Shown in pieces: positions 1 through 7,481 of a stretch of 30,216 bases of DNA. The translations under genes were made by a program, and so were the position numbers. The notes beneath the pieces are model-generated. The model searched no databases. It had not been told where the DNA came from and saw nothing but the letters and a program-made list of their open reading frames with translations. Source of the stretch: JAAFHB01 sp038236995 (lineage in GTDB: Bacteria; Bacteroidota; Bacteroidia; Bacteroidales; Prolixibacteraceae); the NCBI GenBank assembly GCA_038236995.1, contig JBBRZE010000072.1, positions 1-30,216 of the forward strand, read 5' to 3'. The stretch's first letter is position 1. Each line of letters starts with the position of its first letter.

Positions 1-137
1 CGGGGCATAAATGTGCGGATCTCTTTCCCTCTCTCCTGTATACCCTGTGGAAGGTACCTCCCTATCTCCGAAATCTCAGATTCAGGTAAGTAAGGGGTGA
101 TTTCCTGCGAGATAAATAAAACCTTCTTTTTTTCCAT
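1..137 (-). CDS. Glycogen/starch synthase, N-terminal fragment cut by the window edge
   Basis: Reading the minus strand from an ATG at 135-137 gives an open frame of 45 complete codons that runs off the left edge. It starts MEKKKVLFISQEITPYLPES and continues through IGRYLPQGIQERG and EIRTFMP. This is the N-terminal ADP-glucose-binding region typical of Bacteroidota glycogen/starch synthases (GT5-like), where a KVLFISQE strand is followed by a GRYLPQ segment. The expected role is elongation of alpha-1,4-glucan in the cytoplasm. It is divergent from panC, and its own promoter match lies at 158-188. Only the first tenth or so of the protein is visible, so the family call rests on this short stretch and the catalytic domain cannot be checked. 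Confidence 0.72.
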   Translation of the reverse strand, partial: MEKKKVLFISQEITPYLPESEISEIGRYLPQGIQERGKEIRTFMP

Positions 138-157
138 TATACTTCTTAAATATTCTG

Positions 158-188
158 CAAAAATATATAAAAAATACTGAATATTCAA
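158..188 (-). promoter_or_regulatory. Bacteroidetes-type promoter for the glycogen synthase
   Basis: On the minus strand TATTTTTG (165 to 158) matches the -7 consensus TAnnTTTG, and a TTG (188 to 186) lies 20 bases upstream as a -33 element. The predicted transcript would start roughly 15-20 bases before the ATG at 137. Position and spacing both fit; no transcription data are available here. Confidence 0.5.
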
Positions 189-280
189 TCATTAGCCTGA
201 TTGTATTCGTAATGAAGGCGGTTGGAGTCTTTCATTGTGTTCAGATATTTTGTTACTTTGCACTCTGTTTTTAAAAAATA

Positions 281-1129
281 ATGGAACTTTATACTACAAT
301 AACATCATTGCAAAATGTGCTGAAAGCAGCGCATTCAAAGGGACTTAAAATTGGGTTTGTTCCTACGATGGGAGCACTTCATCAGGGTCATCTGTCGCTG
401 GTTGAGACCGCTGGCAGCTTGTGCGACATCGTCGTCGTTTCTATTTTTGTCAACCCTACCCAGTTTAACGACAAAAATGATCTGGCAAATTATCCAAGAA
501 CCCTTGAATCGGATATGAAGCTCCTTTCGACGACCTGTTGCGATTATATTTTTTCTCCGTCAGTTGAAGAGGTATATCCGGTACCTGATACGCGTAAATT
601 CGGTTTTGGCAACCTTGAAACGGTGATGGAAGGGGCTTTTCGTCCGGGACATTTCAATGGAGTGGCGCAGGTTGTAAGCCGGCTTTTTGAAATAGTTCTT
701 CCCGATGTGGCGTTTTTTGGAAGGAAGGATTTTCAGCAAATGGCTATTATCAAAGATTTAGTCCGGCAAATGAACTTTCCGATCGAAATTGTGGCCTGCG
801 ACATTATTCGTGAAAAAGACGGTTTGGCAATGAGCTCGCGCAATAAACTGCTTCTTCCTGAATACCGCGATTGTGCGCCGAAGATTTATCAGACACTCAA
901 AGACGCAAAATACCTTGCCAACTTAAAAACGGTGCCGGAGATAAAGGAATATGTCGTGAACCAGATTAATGCAACGCCGTTGCTGCGGGTCGAGTATTTC
1001 GAAATCGTAGATGATACAACTTTGCTATCGGTCGAAAGCTGGGACGAACCTGGCACAAAAGTGGGTTGTATTGCGGTTTATGCCGGGAAAGTTCGTCTTA
1101 TTGATAACATTATTTTAGACATTAATTAA
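281..1129 (+). CDS. panC: Pantothenate synthetase (pantoate--beta-alanine ligase)
   Basis: This cytosolic enzyme condenses D-pantoate and beta-alanine using ATP to form pantothenate, the precursor of coenzyme A. The 282-residue length is normal for PanC. Visible family motifs are PTMGALHQGH (about residues 28-37, the HIGH-like nucleotide-binding loop), FVNPTQF (about 57-63), FFGRKDFQQ in the middle, and the KMSKS-like MSSRNKLL loop, where the family consensus is MSSRN. The gene is followed after 7 bases by panD, which makes its beta-alanine substrate, so the two probably form an operon. A TTACTTTG (253-260) upstream is one mismatch from the -7 consensus but lacks a well-spaced -33, so I do not call it as a promoter. 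Confidence 0.97.
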   Translation: MELYTTITSLQNVLKAAHSKGLKIGFVPTMGALHQGHLSLVETAGSLCDIVVVSIFVNPTQFNDKNDLANYPRTLESDMKLLSTTCCDYIFSPSVEEVYPVPDTRKFGFGNLETVMEGAFRPGHFNGVAQVVSRLFEIVLPDVAFFGRKDFQQMAIIKDLVRQMNFPIEIVACDIIREKDGLAMSSRNKLLLPEYRDCAPKIYQTLKDAKYLANLKTVPEIKEYVVNQINATPLLRVEYFEIVDDTTLLSVESWDEPGTKVGCIAVYAGKVRLIDNIILDIN

Positions 1130-1136
1130 GAATAAA

Positions 1137-1487
1137 ATGTTTATAGAAGTTTGTAAATCCAAATTACACAGGGTTACAGTCACTGGTGCAGATCTTCAGT
1201 ATGTAGGTAGTATTACCATTGATGAGGATCTGATGGATGCGGCCAATATTATTGAAAATGAAAAGGTTCAGATTGTCGACATTAACAATGGTGAGCGACT
1301 CGAAACTTATGTGATACGGGGTGAAAGAGGCCTTGGTGAGATTATCTTGAATGGTCCTGCCGCCAGGAAAGTCTCGGTGGGTGACATCGTAATTATTGTT
1401 TCGTATGCCTCCATGGATTTTGAGGAAGCGAAAAAATTCAAACCAAGAATTGTATTTCCCGATACGGAGACAAACAGGATTATTTAA
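1137..1487 (+). CDS. panD: Aspartate 1-decarboxylase, pyruvoyl-dependent
   Basis: This enzyme decarboxylates L-aspartate to beta-alanine, the partner substrate of the PanC reaction. The 116-residue proenzyme is the usual length. The self-cleavage site is intact: Gly24-Ser25 in YVGSITID, where Ser25 becomes the pyruvoyl cofactor. Other conserved residues fall at the numbering known from the E. coli enzyme: Lys9, Arg54, Tyr58, and the NGPAAR segment near 72-77. The ATG is 7 bases after the panC stop, which supports translation from one message. A palindromic element begins at the stop codon and may end or trim the transcript. Confidence 0.97.
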   Translation: MFIEVCKSKLHRVTVTGADLQYVGSITIDEDLMDAANIIENEKVQIVDINNGERLETYVIRGERGLGEIILNGPAARKVSVGDIVIIVSYASMDFEEAKKFKPRIVFPDTETNRII

Positions 1488-1524
1488 TGCCTTTTTTGTA
1501 GAGACAAGGCATACTTGTCCCCAC
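1487..1524. repeat. Degenerate REP-like palindrome of the GTAGAGACAAGG type
   Basis: The panD-radA gap carries two interlocking inverted repeats. ATGCCTT (1487-1493) pairs with AAGGCAT (1506-1512). GTAGAGACAAG (1498-1508) pairs at 9 of 11 positions with CTTGTCCCCAC (1514-1524) around a GCATA loop. The left arm resembles the GTAGAGAC...GTCTCTAC palindromes dispersed in many bacterial genomes; that likeness is from memory and was not searched. It could act as a weak terminator after panD or be a decayed repeat copy. Confidence 0.45.
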
Positions 1525-1545
1525 AACATCTAAATCTTTAAAAAC

Positions 1546-2901
1546 GTGTCAAAAACGAAAACCACCTTTGTTTGCCAGAGTTGCGGTGCACAGTCTCCCA
1601 AGTGGACTGGCAAATGCAATGTGTGTGGCGAATGGAACACCGTTTTAGAGGAGATCGTTACCGAAAGGAAGAGCACTTCCACAATGCAGGCGAAGGGGAA
1701 TTTAAAGCCTTTACTGCTATCGGAGATTGATCTTGACCAACAGGCACGGATTGTAACGGGTAACGAAGAATTTGACAGGGTGATCGGCGGTGGCCTGGTT
1801 CCGGGCGGATTAATACTGCTTGGAGGTGAACCCGGAATAGGCAAATCGACGCTTGTGCTTCAGATTGCGTTGCAGCTGACACAATTAACAGTTTTATATA
1901 TTTCGGGAGAGGAGAGTCTTCAGCAGTTGAAAATGAGGGCAAACCGTTTGAATGGTAAAGAATCGAATTGTTTGTTCCTATGCGAAACTTCGCTCGAGAA
2001 TATTCTGGCACATCTCGAAAGCGAAAAGCCCGATCTCGTGATTATCGATTCAATTCAGACGGTATCTACCGAATTGGCGGAGTCGTCGCCAGGTAGTGTT
2101 ACGCAGATCAGGGAATGCACAGTCGGAATTATGAAAGTCGCGAAACTGAAGCAGATCGCGGTAATATTGATTGGCCATATCAACAAAGAGGGGAGTCTTG
2201 CCGGCCCAAAGGTACTGGAACATATTGTCGATACGGTGCTTCAGTTCGAAGGTGACCGGAATTACCTTTTCCGGATACTACGCTCGGTGAAAAACCGTTT
2301 TGGATCAACTTCCGAGTTGGGTATTTTCGAAATGCGGCAGGACGGTTTGCACGAAGTAATCAACCCTTCGGAGATGTTACTTTCGTCGCATAACGATGGA
2401 TTAAGTGGCACAGCCACCGCTGCAACGATGGAAGGCATGCGTTCTTTTCTGATTGAAGTACAAGCTCTTGTTAGCTCGGCGGCTTATGGTAATCCGCAGC
2501 GCTCAGCCACCGGATTCGATTTGCGCAGGATGAACATGTTACTTGCCGTGCTCGAAAAAAGGGCAGGGTTTAAGTTGATGACGAAAGATGTTTTCCTGAA
2601 TATTGCCGGTGGTTTGCGTGTCGATGATCCGGCGATGGATCTGGCCGTTATTGCCGCAATTCTCTCCTCAAATTTTGATGTCGCCATTGGTAAACAGATC
2701 GCGTTTGCCGGTGAGATTGGTCTTACTGGCGAAATCCGTCCTGTTAACCGTATCGAACAGCGCATTGCGGAAGCTCAAAAACTTGGTTTCAAAGAGATTT
2801 ACCTCTCAAAATATAATAAAGGTGTCGACTTCTCCCGTTTCGAAATCAAGATCCACCAGATCGAAAGGGTGGAGAAAATGATCAGAACCTTATTTTCCTG
2901 A
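1546..2901 (+). CDS. radA: DNA repair protein RadA
   Basis: RadA (Sms) is a RecA-like ATPase that promotes branch migration and processing of recombination intermediates. The 451 residues carry the full family order: an N-terminal C4 zinc finger (Cys10, Cys13, Cys24, Cys27, with PKWTGKC between), Walker A GEPGIGKST at about 94-102, a Walker B strand DLVIIDSIQT, the RadA-specific KNRFGST motif, and a C-terminal Lon-protease-like domain with GGLRVDDPAMDLA and GEIGLTGEIRPV. The start is GTG at 1546: an in-frame TAA at 1531-1533 leaves no other upstream start, and the zinc finger must be included. It lies downstream of panD but is functionally unrelated to it. Confidence 0.97.
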   Translation: MSKTKTTFVCQSCGAQSPKWTGKCNVCGEWNTVLEEIVTERKSTSTMQAKGNLKPLLLSEIDLDQQARIVTGNEEFDRVIGGGLVPGGLILLGGEPGIGKSTLVLQIALQLTQLTVLYISGEESLQQLKMRANRLNGKESNCLFLCETSLENILAHLESEKPDLVIIDSIQTVSTELAESSPGSVTQIRECTVGIMKVAKLKQIAVILIGHINKEGSLAGPKVLEHIVDTVLQFEGDRNYLFRILRSVKNRFGSTSELGIFEMRQDGLHEVINPSEMLLSSHNDGLSGTATAATMEGMRSFLIEVQALVSSAAYGNPQRSATGFDLRRMNMLLAVLEKRAGFKLMTKDVFLNIAGGLRVDDPAMDLAVIAAILSSNFDVAIGKQIAFAGEIGLTGEIRPVNRIEQRIAEAQKLGFKEIYLSKYNKGVDFSRFEIKIHQIERVEKMIRTLFS

Positions 2902-2921
2902 TACCACTCAACAAAATTTGA

Positions 2922-2950
2922 CCGGGAGGTTTAGCAAAACCTATGCCCGG
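2922..2950 (+). terminator. Hairpin after radA, possible weak terminator
   Basis: CCGGG (2922-2926) plus AGGTTT (2927-2932) pair with AAACCT (2937-2942) plus CCCGG (2946-2950), closed by an AGCA loop with a three-base ATG bulge on the right arm. The 11-bp stem begins 20 bases after the radA stop. No immediate T-run follows; a short one appears about 27 bases later. It may be a terminator, a processing hairpin or a repeat remnant. Confidence 0.4.
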
Positions 2951-2991
2951 ATGCTAACCGGTTCGTCTTTTTGGAAAACATTTCGAAGGTG

Positions 2992-2998
2992 AAGGAGG
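2992..2998 (+). promoter_or_regulatory. Strong Shine-Dalgarno-like sequence before hemF
   Basis: AAGGAGG sits 13 bases upstream of the hemF ATG at 3012. A purine-rich perfect match to the anti-SD is unusual in this phylum and is not seen before other genes in the window. The spacing is longer than the ideal 5-9 bases, so its role is uncertain. It helps confirm the 3012 start. Confidence 0.4.
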
Positions 2999-3011
2999 TT
3001 ATCTGATTGAA

Positions 3012-3917
3012 ATGAAAAATAAATTCTACAACTATATCCTGAATCTTCAGGACCAGATCACTACTGGTTTGGAAGCAATTGATGGTCAGGCCAGGTTTCG
3101 TGAGGATATCTGGGAACGGCCGGAAGGTGGTGGTGGTAGGACCCGTATTATTGAAAACGGTGCCGTTTTTGAAAAAGGGGGTGTCAATATATCAGCTGTT
3201 TATGGGAAATTATCTGAAACAATGCAGCGGGTATTCAGTGTTGGAGAAGAACATTTTTTTGCCTGCGGATTGAGTCTGGTGATTCATCCGAAAAGCCCGA
3301 TGGTACCGACGGTTCACGCAAATTGGCGTTATTTTGAATTGTACGATAAGAATGGAAACATTATCAAACAATGGTTTGGCGGCGGACAGGATTTAACGCC
3401 CTTTTATTTATTCGAAGAAGATGCACTCCATTATCACAGAACCTGCAAGACTGCATGCGACAAGCATGATCCGGCGTTTTATCCGATCTTTAAAAAACAG
3501 TGTGATACCTATTTTTGGAATGCGCACCGCAACGAAGCGAGAGGAATAGGCGGATTATTTTTCGATTACTGCCAGGCCACCGATCAGATGAGCATGCAGC
3601 AGTGGTTCAATTTTGTCTGTGAAGTGGGGAATAGTTTCCTCGATGCCTATATTCCAATTGTAGAAAAAAGGAAATCAATCCCCTACACTCCTGCGAACAG
3701 GGCCTGGCAGGAAATTCGTCGCGGCCGTTATGTCGAATTCAATTTAGTGCACGATAAGGGAACGCTTTTCGGATTAAATACGAACGGAAGAATTGAAAGT
3801 ATCCTGATGAGTTTACCACCACATGTACAATGGGTTTACGATCATCATCCCGAAGTGGGAAGTGAAGAAGCGGAACTATTAAAAGTTTTGGAAAAACCCA
3901 GGGATTGGCTTGAATAA
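3012..3917 (+). CDS. hemF: Oxygen-dependent coproporphyrinogen-III oxidase
   Basis: HemF oxidatively decarboxylates coproporphyrinogen III to protoporphyrinogen IX using O2, a late step of heme synthesis. The 301-residue length is typical. Conserved blocks are visible in order: the WERPEGGGGRTR start region (around 34-45), CGLSLVIHPKSPMVPTVHAN, WFGGGQDLTPFY, HYHRTCKTACD, NEARGIGGLFFDY and GRYVEFNLVHDKGTLFGL. The GGGQDLTP and RGIGGLFFDY motifs are diagnostic for HemF; the radical-SAM HemN/HemZ has a quite different sequence. Its presence implies that the organism can use oxygen at least at low level. The gene converges on gldN, with a strong hairpin between them. Confidence 0.97.
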   Translation: MKNKFYNYILNLQDQITTGLEAIDGQARFREDIWERPEGGGGRTRIIENGAVFEKGGVNISAVYGKLSETMQRVFSVGEEHFFACGLSLVIHPKSPMVPTVHANWRYFELYDKNGNIIKQWFGGGQDLTPFYLFEEDALHYHRTCKTACDKHDPAFYPIFKKQCDTYFWNAHRNEARGIGGLFFDYCQATDQMSMQQWFNFVCEVGNSFLDAYIPIVEKRKSIPYTPANRAWQEIRRGRYVEFNLVHDKGTLFGLNTNGRIESILMSLPPHVQWVYDHHPEVGSEEAELLKVLEKPRDWLE

Positions 3918-4007
3918 CAGATTACATTAGCTGGCTTGAATAATATTAGACTGCATCTCCGCCTGTAGGTTAAGATTGGCGAAATTGACAAAACCTTTTT
4001 CAAAAAA

Positions 4008-4042
4008 AATGAGGAGAAGCACTTTAAGTACTTCTCCTCATT
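4008..4042 (-). terminator. Intrinsic terminator of the gldKLMN block, bidirectional hairpin
   Basis: A perfect 12-bp inverted repeat, AATGAGGAGAAG (4008-4019) with CTTCTCCTCATT (4031-4042), encloses a small ACT/AGT inner stem. On the minus strand the hairpin is followed by a run of eight T residues (4009 down to 4002 region), the classic Rho-independent form, 31 bases after the gldN stop. On the plus strand it is followed only by TTAAATATT, so it should also slow hemF read-through but less cleanly. Confidence 0.85.
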
Positions 4043-4072
4043 AAATATTATCAAATAAATTTTGATAATTAG

Positions 4073-4924
4073 CTAATATTCCCAGAGATCCTGCTCGTAA
4101 TTAAATATCGAGTTTTTGATTCTTTCGGATTCTTTGGCTGCATATTCACCGGTAGCATATTGCTCAATCGACCTGTTGTTATAGGTGTTTTCCTCTTTCA
4201 CAATATAGCCGTCAAACTTTCGGGTAAGAAACAAATCGTCAAAACTCAGACTGCGTGCTCCGTTGAATCCGTTCAATGATTCATTCTTGGCAAGAAGGGG
4301 ACGAATTTCAGGATAATATACCCAGAAAAGTCTTTTGCGGACAAACGTGCTATCCTTTGGATCTTTCTTGTATACACGGATCGGACAAATTCCAAGAACT
4401 CGCACCTGAAGCGTCGATGTTTGTTTGTCGAAATACCAAACCTCTTTGATCTCTAGTTGCTTGACTTCGTGTGTTGGAATATCTGAAGTAACAACTGAAT
4501 CACGGGAATCGCCGGTATTGATATCGGTAACCTTGATCCTTTTAACGGAATCACCAAATTGTAACTTTACCTGGTTGTAAAATATCGGGGTTTCGAATTC
4601 GTTATCCGCCACTGAGGCATCAAAAGCAGTTATTCTCTTTTCTTCAATCCCTTTTAACAGGACATTAAACAAGTTGGAACGGCCTTGAATTTCACGGGTT
4701 GGATAATAGAAATGCTGGTTCGCTTTTTCACGTAAATCGATGATCCGCCAAACGGTCCTCGACCAGACTGCATCTGACTCTCTGACGTTGGGAAGCGGAG
4801 CCGGTTTGCGGTCAAGTGTTGTTCGCTTTGTATATGCGCCATCGACGATGACCTGAGCATTCAACAGATTCTGTGATGCAGTTACAATCAGAATTGATGT
4901 AAAGATCAATAATAATTTTTTCAT
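4073..4924 (-). CDS. gldN: Type IX secretion / gliding protein GldN (PorN family)
   Basis: GldN is a periplasmic component that forms a ring-like complex with the lipoprotein GldK below the outer membrane in the T9SS. The 283 residues start with a signal peptide (MKKLLLIFTSILIVTA, probable cleavage after LLNAQ near residue 24). The mature part contains the family block DAVWSRTVWRIIDLREKAN followed by FYYPT, typical of GldN/PorN, and ends in NYEQDLWEY. It starts 2 bases after the gldM stop, so the two are probably translationally coupled, and it is the last gene before the terminator at 4008-4042. Assignment is by motif and by fixed gene order. Confidence 0.95.
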   Translation of the reverse strand: MKKLLLIFTSILIVTASQNLLNAQVIVDGAYTKRTTLDRKPAPLPNVRESDAVWSRTVWRIIDLREKANQHFYYPTREIQGRSNLFNVLLKGIEEKRITAFDASVADNEFETPIFYNQVKLQFGDSVKRIKVTDINTGDSRDSVVTSDIPTHEVKQLEIKEVWYFDKQTSTLQVRVLGICPIRVYKKDPKDSTFVRKRLFWVYYPEIRPLLAKNESLNGFNGARSLSFDDLFLTRKFDGYIVKEENTYNNRSIEQYATGEYAAKESERIKNSIFNYEQDLWEY

Positions 4925-4926
4925 CG

Positions 4927-6468
4927 TTAATTAATTTTAAAGCTTAAGGCAGGCAAATTACGGATTGAGCCGTCATCTCCCTTTACTACTATGCTCTCAA
5001 TATACAGACGGTTTCCGGGGTTCAGACCCTTCATCAGGTCTGACTGCTCCTGCGAGAACCGGTTTCCTTTAGTCGCTTTATCAACAACAAAACCAGCTTT
5101 GGATGTCGATACGACAAATGAAGTTACTGTAAAGTTCATCTGGAAATCGAAATCCGGTATTTTAGCCAGCACACCTTGCTGAGCAAGTAATTCATTTTTA
5201 GTAATTATACCTTCAGTTTTACCTGCTACAGAGGCGACAGGATCGGGAACTCTCTTAACACGGAAAGGCGTTGAGCCAATCTCTTTTGTTGTTCCATCAA
5301 TTATTGCACTGACAGAAATTGTCGATAAGACTCCGATTTTATCGGGCCTGACAATATATCCTTCAGCACCTTGCTGGATCGAACCATTCGTAATAGAGAC
5401 TTTTACATTGCTGGGTGCAATCCCCGGAACTGAAACCGAAACGGGATTATCTAGACCGGCATAAAAGACATTCATCTTTGTTGGCGAAACGGTCATCGAG
5501 GGTTTCGCAACTTCGTATTCGTGTTTAAAGGGATAAGAGACAATGATGCCTTCCGGATTTTTGTAATTAATATGACCATTCCATTCGATTTTCCCCTCTC
5601 TCGAAGTACCAACTCTATATAATCCTGCATTTTCTCCGGGAGCATTTGATAAAGTTGATCCACCCACAATTATTTCGGGTGAAACGGTCGTATCAACTGC
5701 AGAAAGAAAAACTTTTGCCTCATAGGTGCCACCCAAAAGCACAAAGTCAGATTTTGAAACGACCTGCGCCTGAAGCTTATTAAATTTGAAGGATGAAGCG
5801 TCAATTTGTGCATAAAGATGATGGATTACATCTGATTCAGCATTCCGAACATCACTTTGAATTTTTGACATCAGCGTAATAACAGCAATCAGTGGATATC
5901 CCTCAAATTTACTCTCTTCCCACGATGGTGAGCTACCTTCTTTTTTTGGTGGTGGGTCAGTGTTGAGACTTTGGTTAATCGACGCAACTAATTCGGTATT
6001 TGAAGTGTCAATTAGTGCAAGTAAAGAAAGGCGATAGGCTTCAATTGCCGCTTTCAAATCTGATCCATGTTTTTTCGTAACCATTAATTCTGCTGAAGCA
6101 TTAAGATCCTCCTGGGCCTTAATTGCCCTGACATCTCCTTCTGGTCCATCTGCACGTTTTACAATTAACTCCTTTAAACTATGAATGTAACGGTAAAGCG
6201 AATCAGAACTCGCCTTTACTTTTAATACTTCCTTATTAAGTTCTCCGGCTTTTTGCGGATTTTCCTGCGCAGCATTGTTGAAATCGTTGTAAACCCGCTG
6301 ATTCTTAGCTGTGAAATTTTCGATCGTTTGCATGAAATTATTGTTGACCATGGCAAAGGCATCCAATACCGACTTGTCGACATTGAGCGCTAACATTGCG
6401 GTCAGCACAAGATACATCAAACTGATCATCTTTTGCCTGGGGGCTTCCGGACAGTATTTAGTTCCCAT
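4927..6468 (-). CDS. gldM: Type IX secretion motor protein GldM (PorM family)
   Basis: GldM and GldL form the inner-membrane proton-driven motor of the T9SS and of gliding. The 513-residue length is typical. The N-terminus MGTKYCPEAPRQKMISLMYL carries the near-invariant PRQKMI segment, followed by one transmembrane helix (about residues 13-31). A long periplasmic part then reaches across the periplasm: a helical first domain with coiled-coil character (about 35-220), then beta-rich domains that include AGLDNPVSVSVPG. It starts 7 bases after the gldL stop and ends 2 bases before gldN, matching the conserved gldKLMN order. Confidence 0.96.
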   Translation of the reverse strand: MGTKYCPEAPRQKMISLMYLVLTAMLALNVDKSVLDAFAMVNNNFMQTIENFTAKNQRVYNDFNNAAQENPQKAGELNKEVLKVKASSDSLYRYIHSLKELIVKRADGPEGDVRAIKAQEDLNASAELMVTKKHGSDLKAAIEAYRLSLLALIDTSNTELVASINQSLNTDPPPKKEGSSPSWEESKFEGYPLIAVITLMSKIQSDVRNAESDVIHHLYAQIDASSFKFNKLQAQVVSKSDFVLLGGTYEAKVFLSAVDTTVSPEIIVGGSTLSNAPGENAGLYRVGTSREGKIEWNGHINYKNPEGIIVSYPFKHEYEVAKPSMTVSPTKMNVFYAGLDNPVSVSVPGIAPSNVKVSITNGSIQQGAEGYIVRPDKIGVLSTISVSAIIDGTTKEIGSTPFRVKRVPDPVASVAGKTEGIITKNELLAQQGVLAKIPDFDFQMNFTVTSFVVSTSKAGFVVDKATKGNRFSQEQSDLMKGLNPGNRLYIESIVVKGDDGSIRNLPALSFKIN

Positions 6469-6475
6469 CTTCGAA

Positions 6476-7456
6476 TTAACCTTTTACGTTCATTGCTCCA
6501 AGCATATTCCCATAAACATGGTTAAGTGCTTCCAGATTTTTATTTAGTTGTTCTGTGTGTTTACGGTATTTCTGAGCTTCTTCCAGCGAATTGTTGACTT
6601 CTTCTGTCATCCTGGAATAACCTTCAAAGGCTTTTGCCGATGATTCGGAAAGCTTTTTGGTATTCTGCAGATGCAGTTCGTATGACGAATTTAAAGCAGA
6701 TAAACTTGTGTTAATATGTGAAAGTCCTGCACTATAAGTTTTAGTCTGATCGTTTAGCGTATTCAGATCCTTGCTCATCAATTCTGTTATACTTTTATAA
6801 GATTGTGCAAGTTTATCACCCGTGGTTGAAAGCTGTTCATTAATTTTTTTCGAAGAATCGTTAAATGTCTGAGCAAGATTTCTGGACGAATTTGATAAAA
6901 TCTGGGTAGACTGGTCATAAGAATGGACCAGGTCGGTTGTTGATTTTTCAATCGAATGGGTGGCACGGGTATTGACATCATAAAAAGAAGCCATTGATTC
7001 AGACGCGCCAGACATATTTTTTACATACTCGTCTGTCACTAATGTTGCACTCGAGATATCAGCAATACCACTGGCAGCATTTGAAAGATCCATAAGTCCT
7101 TTTTTTACCTTAGCTAGTAAATCAGGGGAGATGTCAGCTTTTTCGAAAATATTGTCAATCGATTTTTGCTTTGAGGGATATGAAGAAATTTCATCTTCTT
7201 CATCAATTGCAATATAGTCAGGTCTGAGCTGACGGTATACTTTCTTCCAATCAGGTATTTCGACGGATGGTTCAAATGCAGAGAGGAAGAAAATCAGCAC
7301 TTCGGTTGACATTCCGATTGTAAGCATTGTTCCTCCTCCCGTCCAATGTTGCAGTTTGAATAAAGCTCCCATTAAAACGACAGAAGCTCCCCAGCTGTAG
7401 CAATAATTCATGAAGGATTTCCACTTACTTGAATGTGTTAATTCAGACATTCCCAT
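6476..7456 (-). CDS. gldL: Type IX secretion motor protein GldL (PorL family)
   Basis: GldL is the inner-membrane partner of GldM and carries the charged residues thought to conduct protons. Two transmembrane helices are visible near the N-terminus (about 17-35 and 43-61). Residues aligning, from memory, with the functionally important ones in Flavobacterium johnsoniae GldL are present: Lys34 and His37 after helix 1, and Glu52 and Glu62 in and after helix 2, with the same +3 and +10 spacings. The rest (about 100-326) is a long cytoplasmic, Ser/Asn/Lys-rich helical region of coiled-coil type. At 326 residues it is longer than the roughly 215 of flavobacterial GldL but in the range of PorL-like proteins. 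It lies 25 bases after gldK. Confidence 0.94.
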   Translation of the reverse strand: MGMSELTHSSKWKSFMNYCYSWGASVVLMGALFKLQHWTGGGTMLTIGMSTEVLIFFLSAFEPSVEIPDWKKVYRQLRPDYIAIDEEDEISSYPSKQKSIDNIFEKADISPDLLAKVKKGLMDLSNAASGIADISSATLVTDEYVKNMSGASESMASFYDVNTRATHSIEKSTTDLVHSYDQSTQILSNSSRNLAQTFNDSSKKINEQLSTTGDKLAQSYKSITELMSKDLNTLNDQTKTYSAGLSHINTSLSALNSSYELHLQNTKKLSESSAKAFEGYSRMTEEVNNSLEEAQKYRKHTEQLNKNLEALNHVYGNMLGAMNVKG

Positions 7457-7481
7457 GATAGCAGTATTTTTTTAATTGTTG

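Noticed and set aside
230..260. Promoter for panC (TTG at 235, TTACTTTG at 253-260)
   Set aside because: The -7 has one mismatch and the spacer is only 15 bases, shorter than expected; not strong enough to list.
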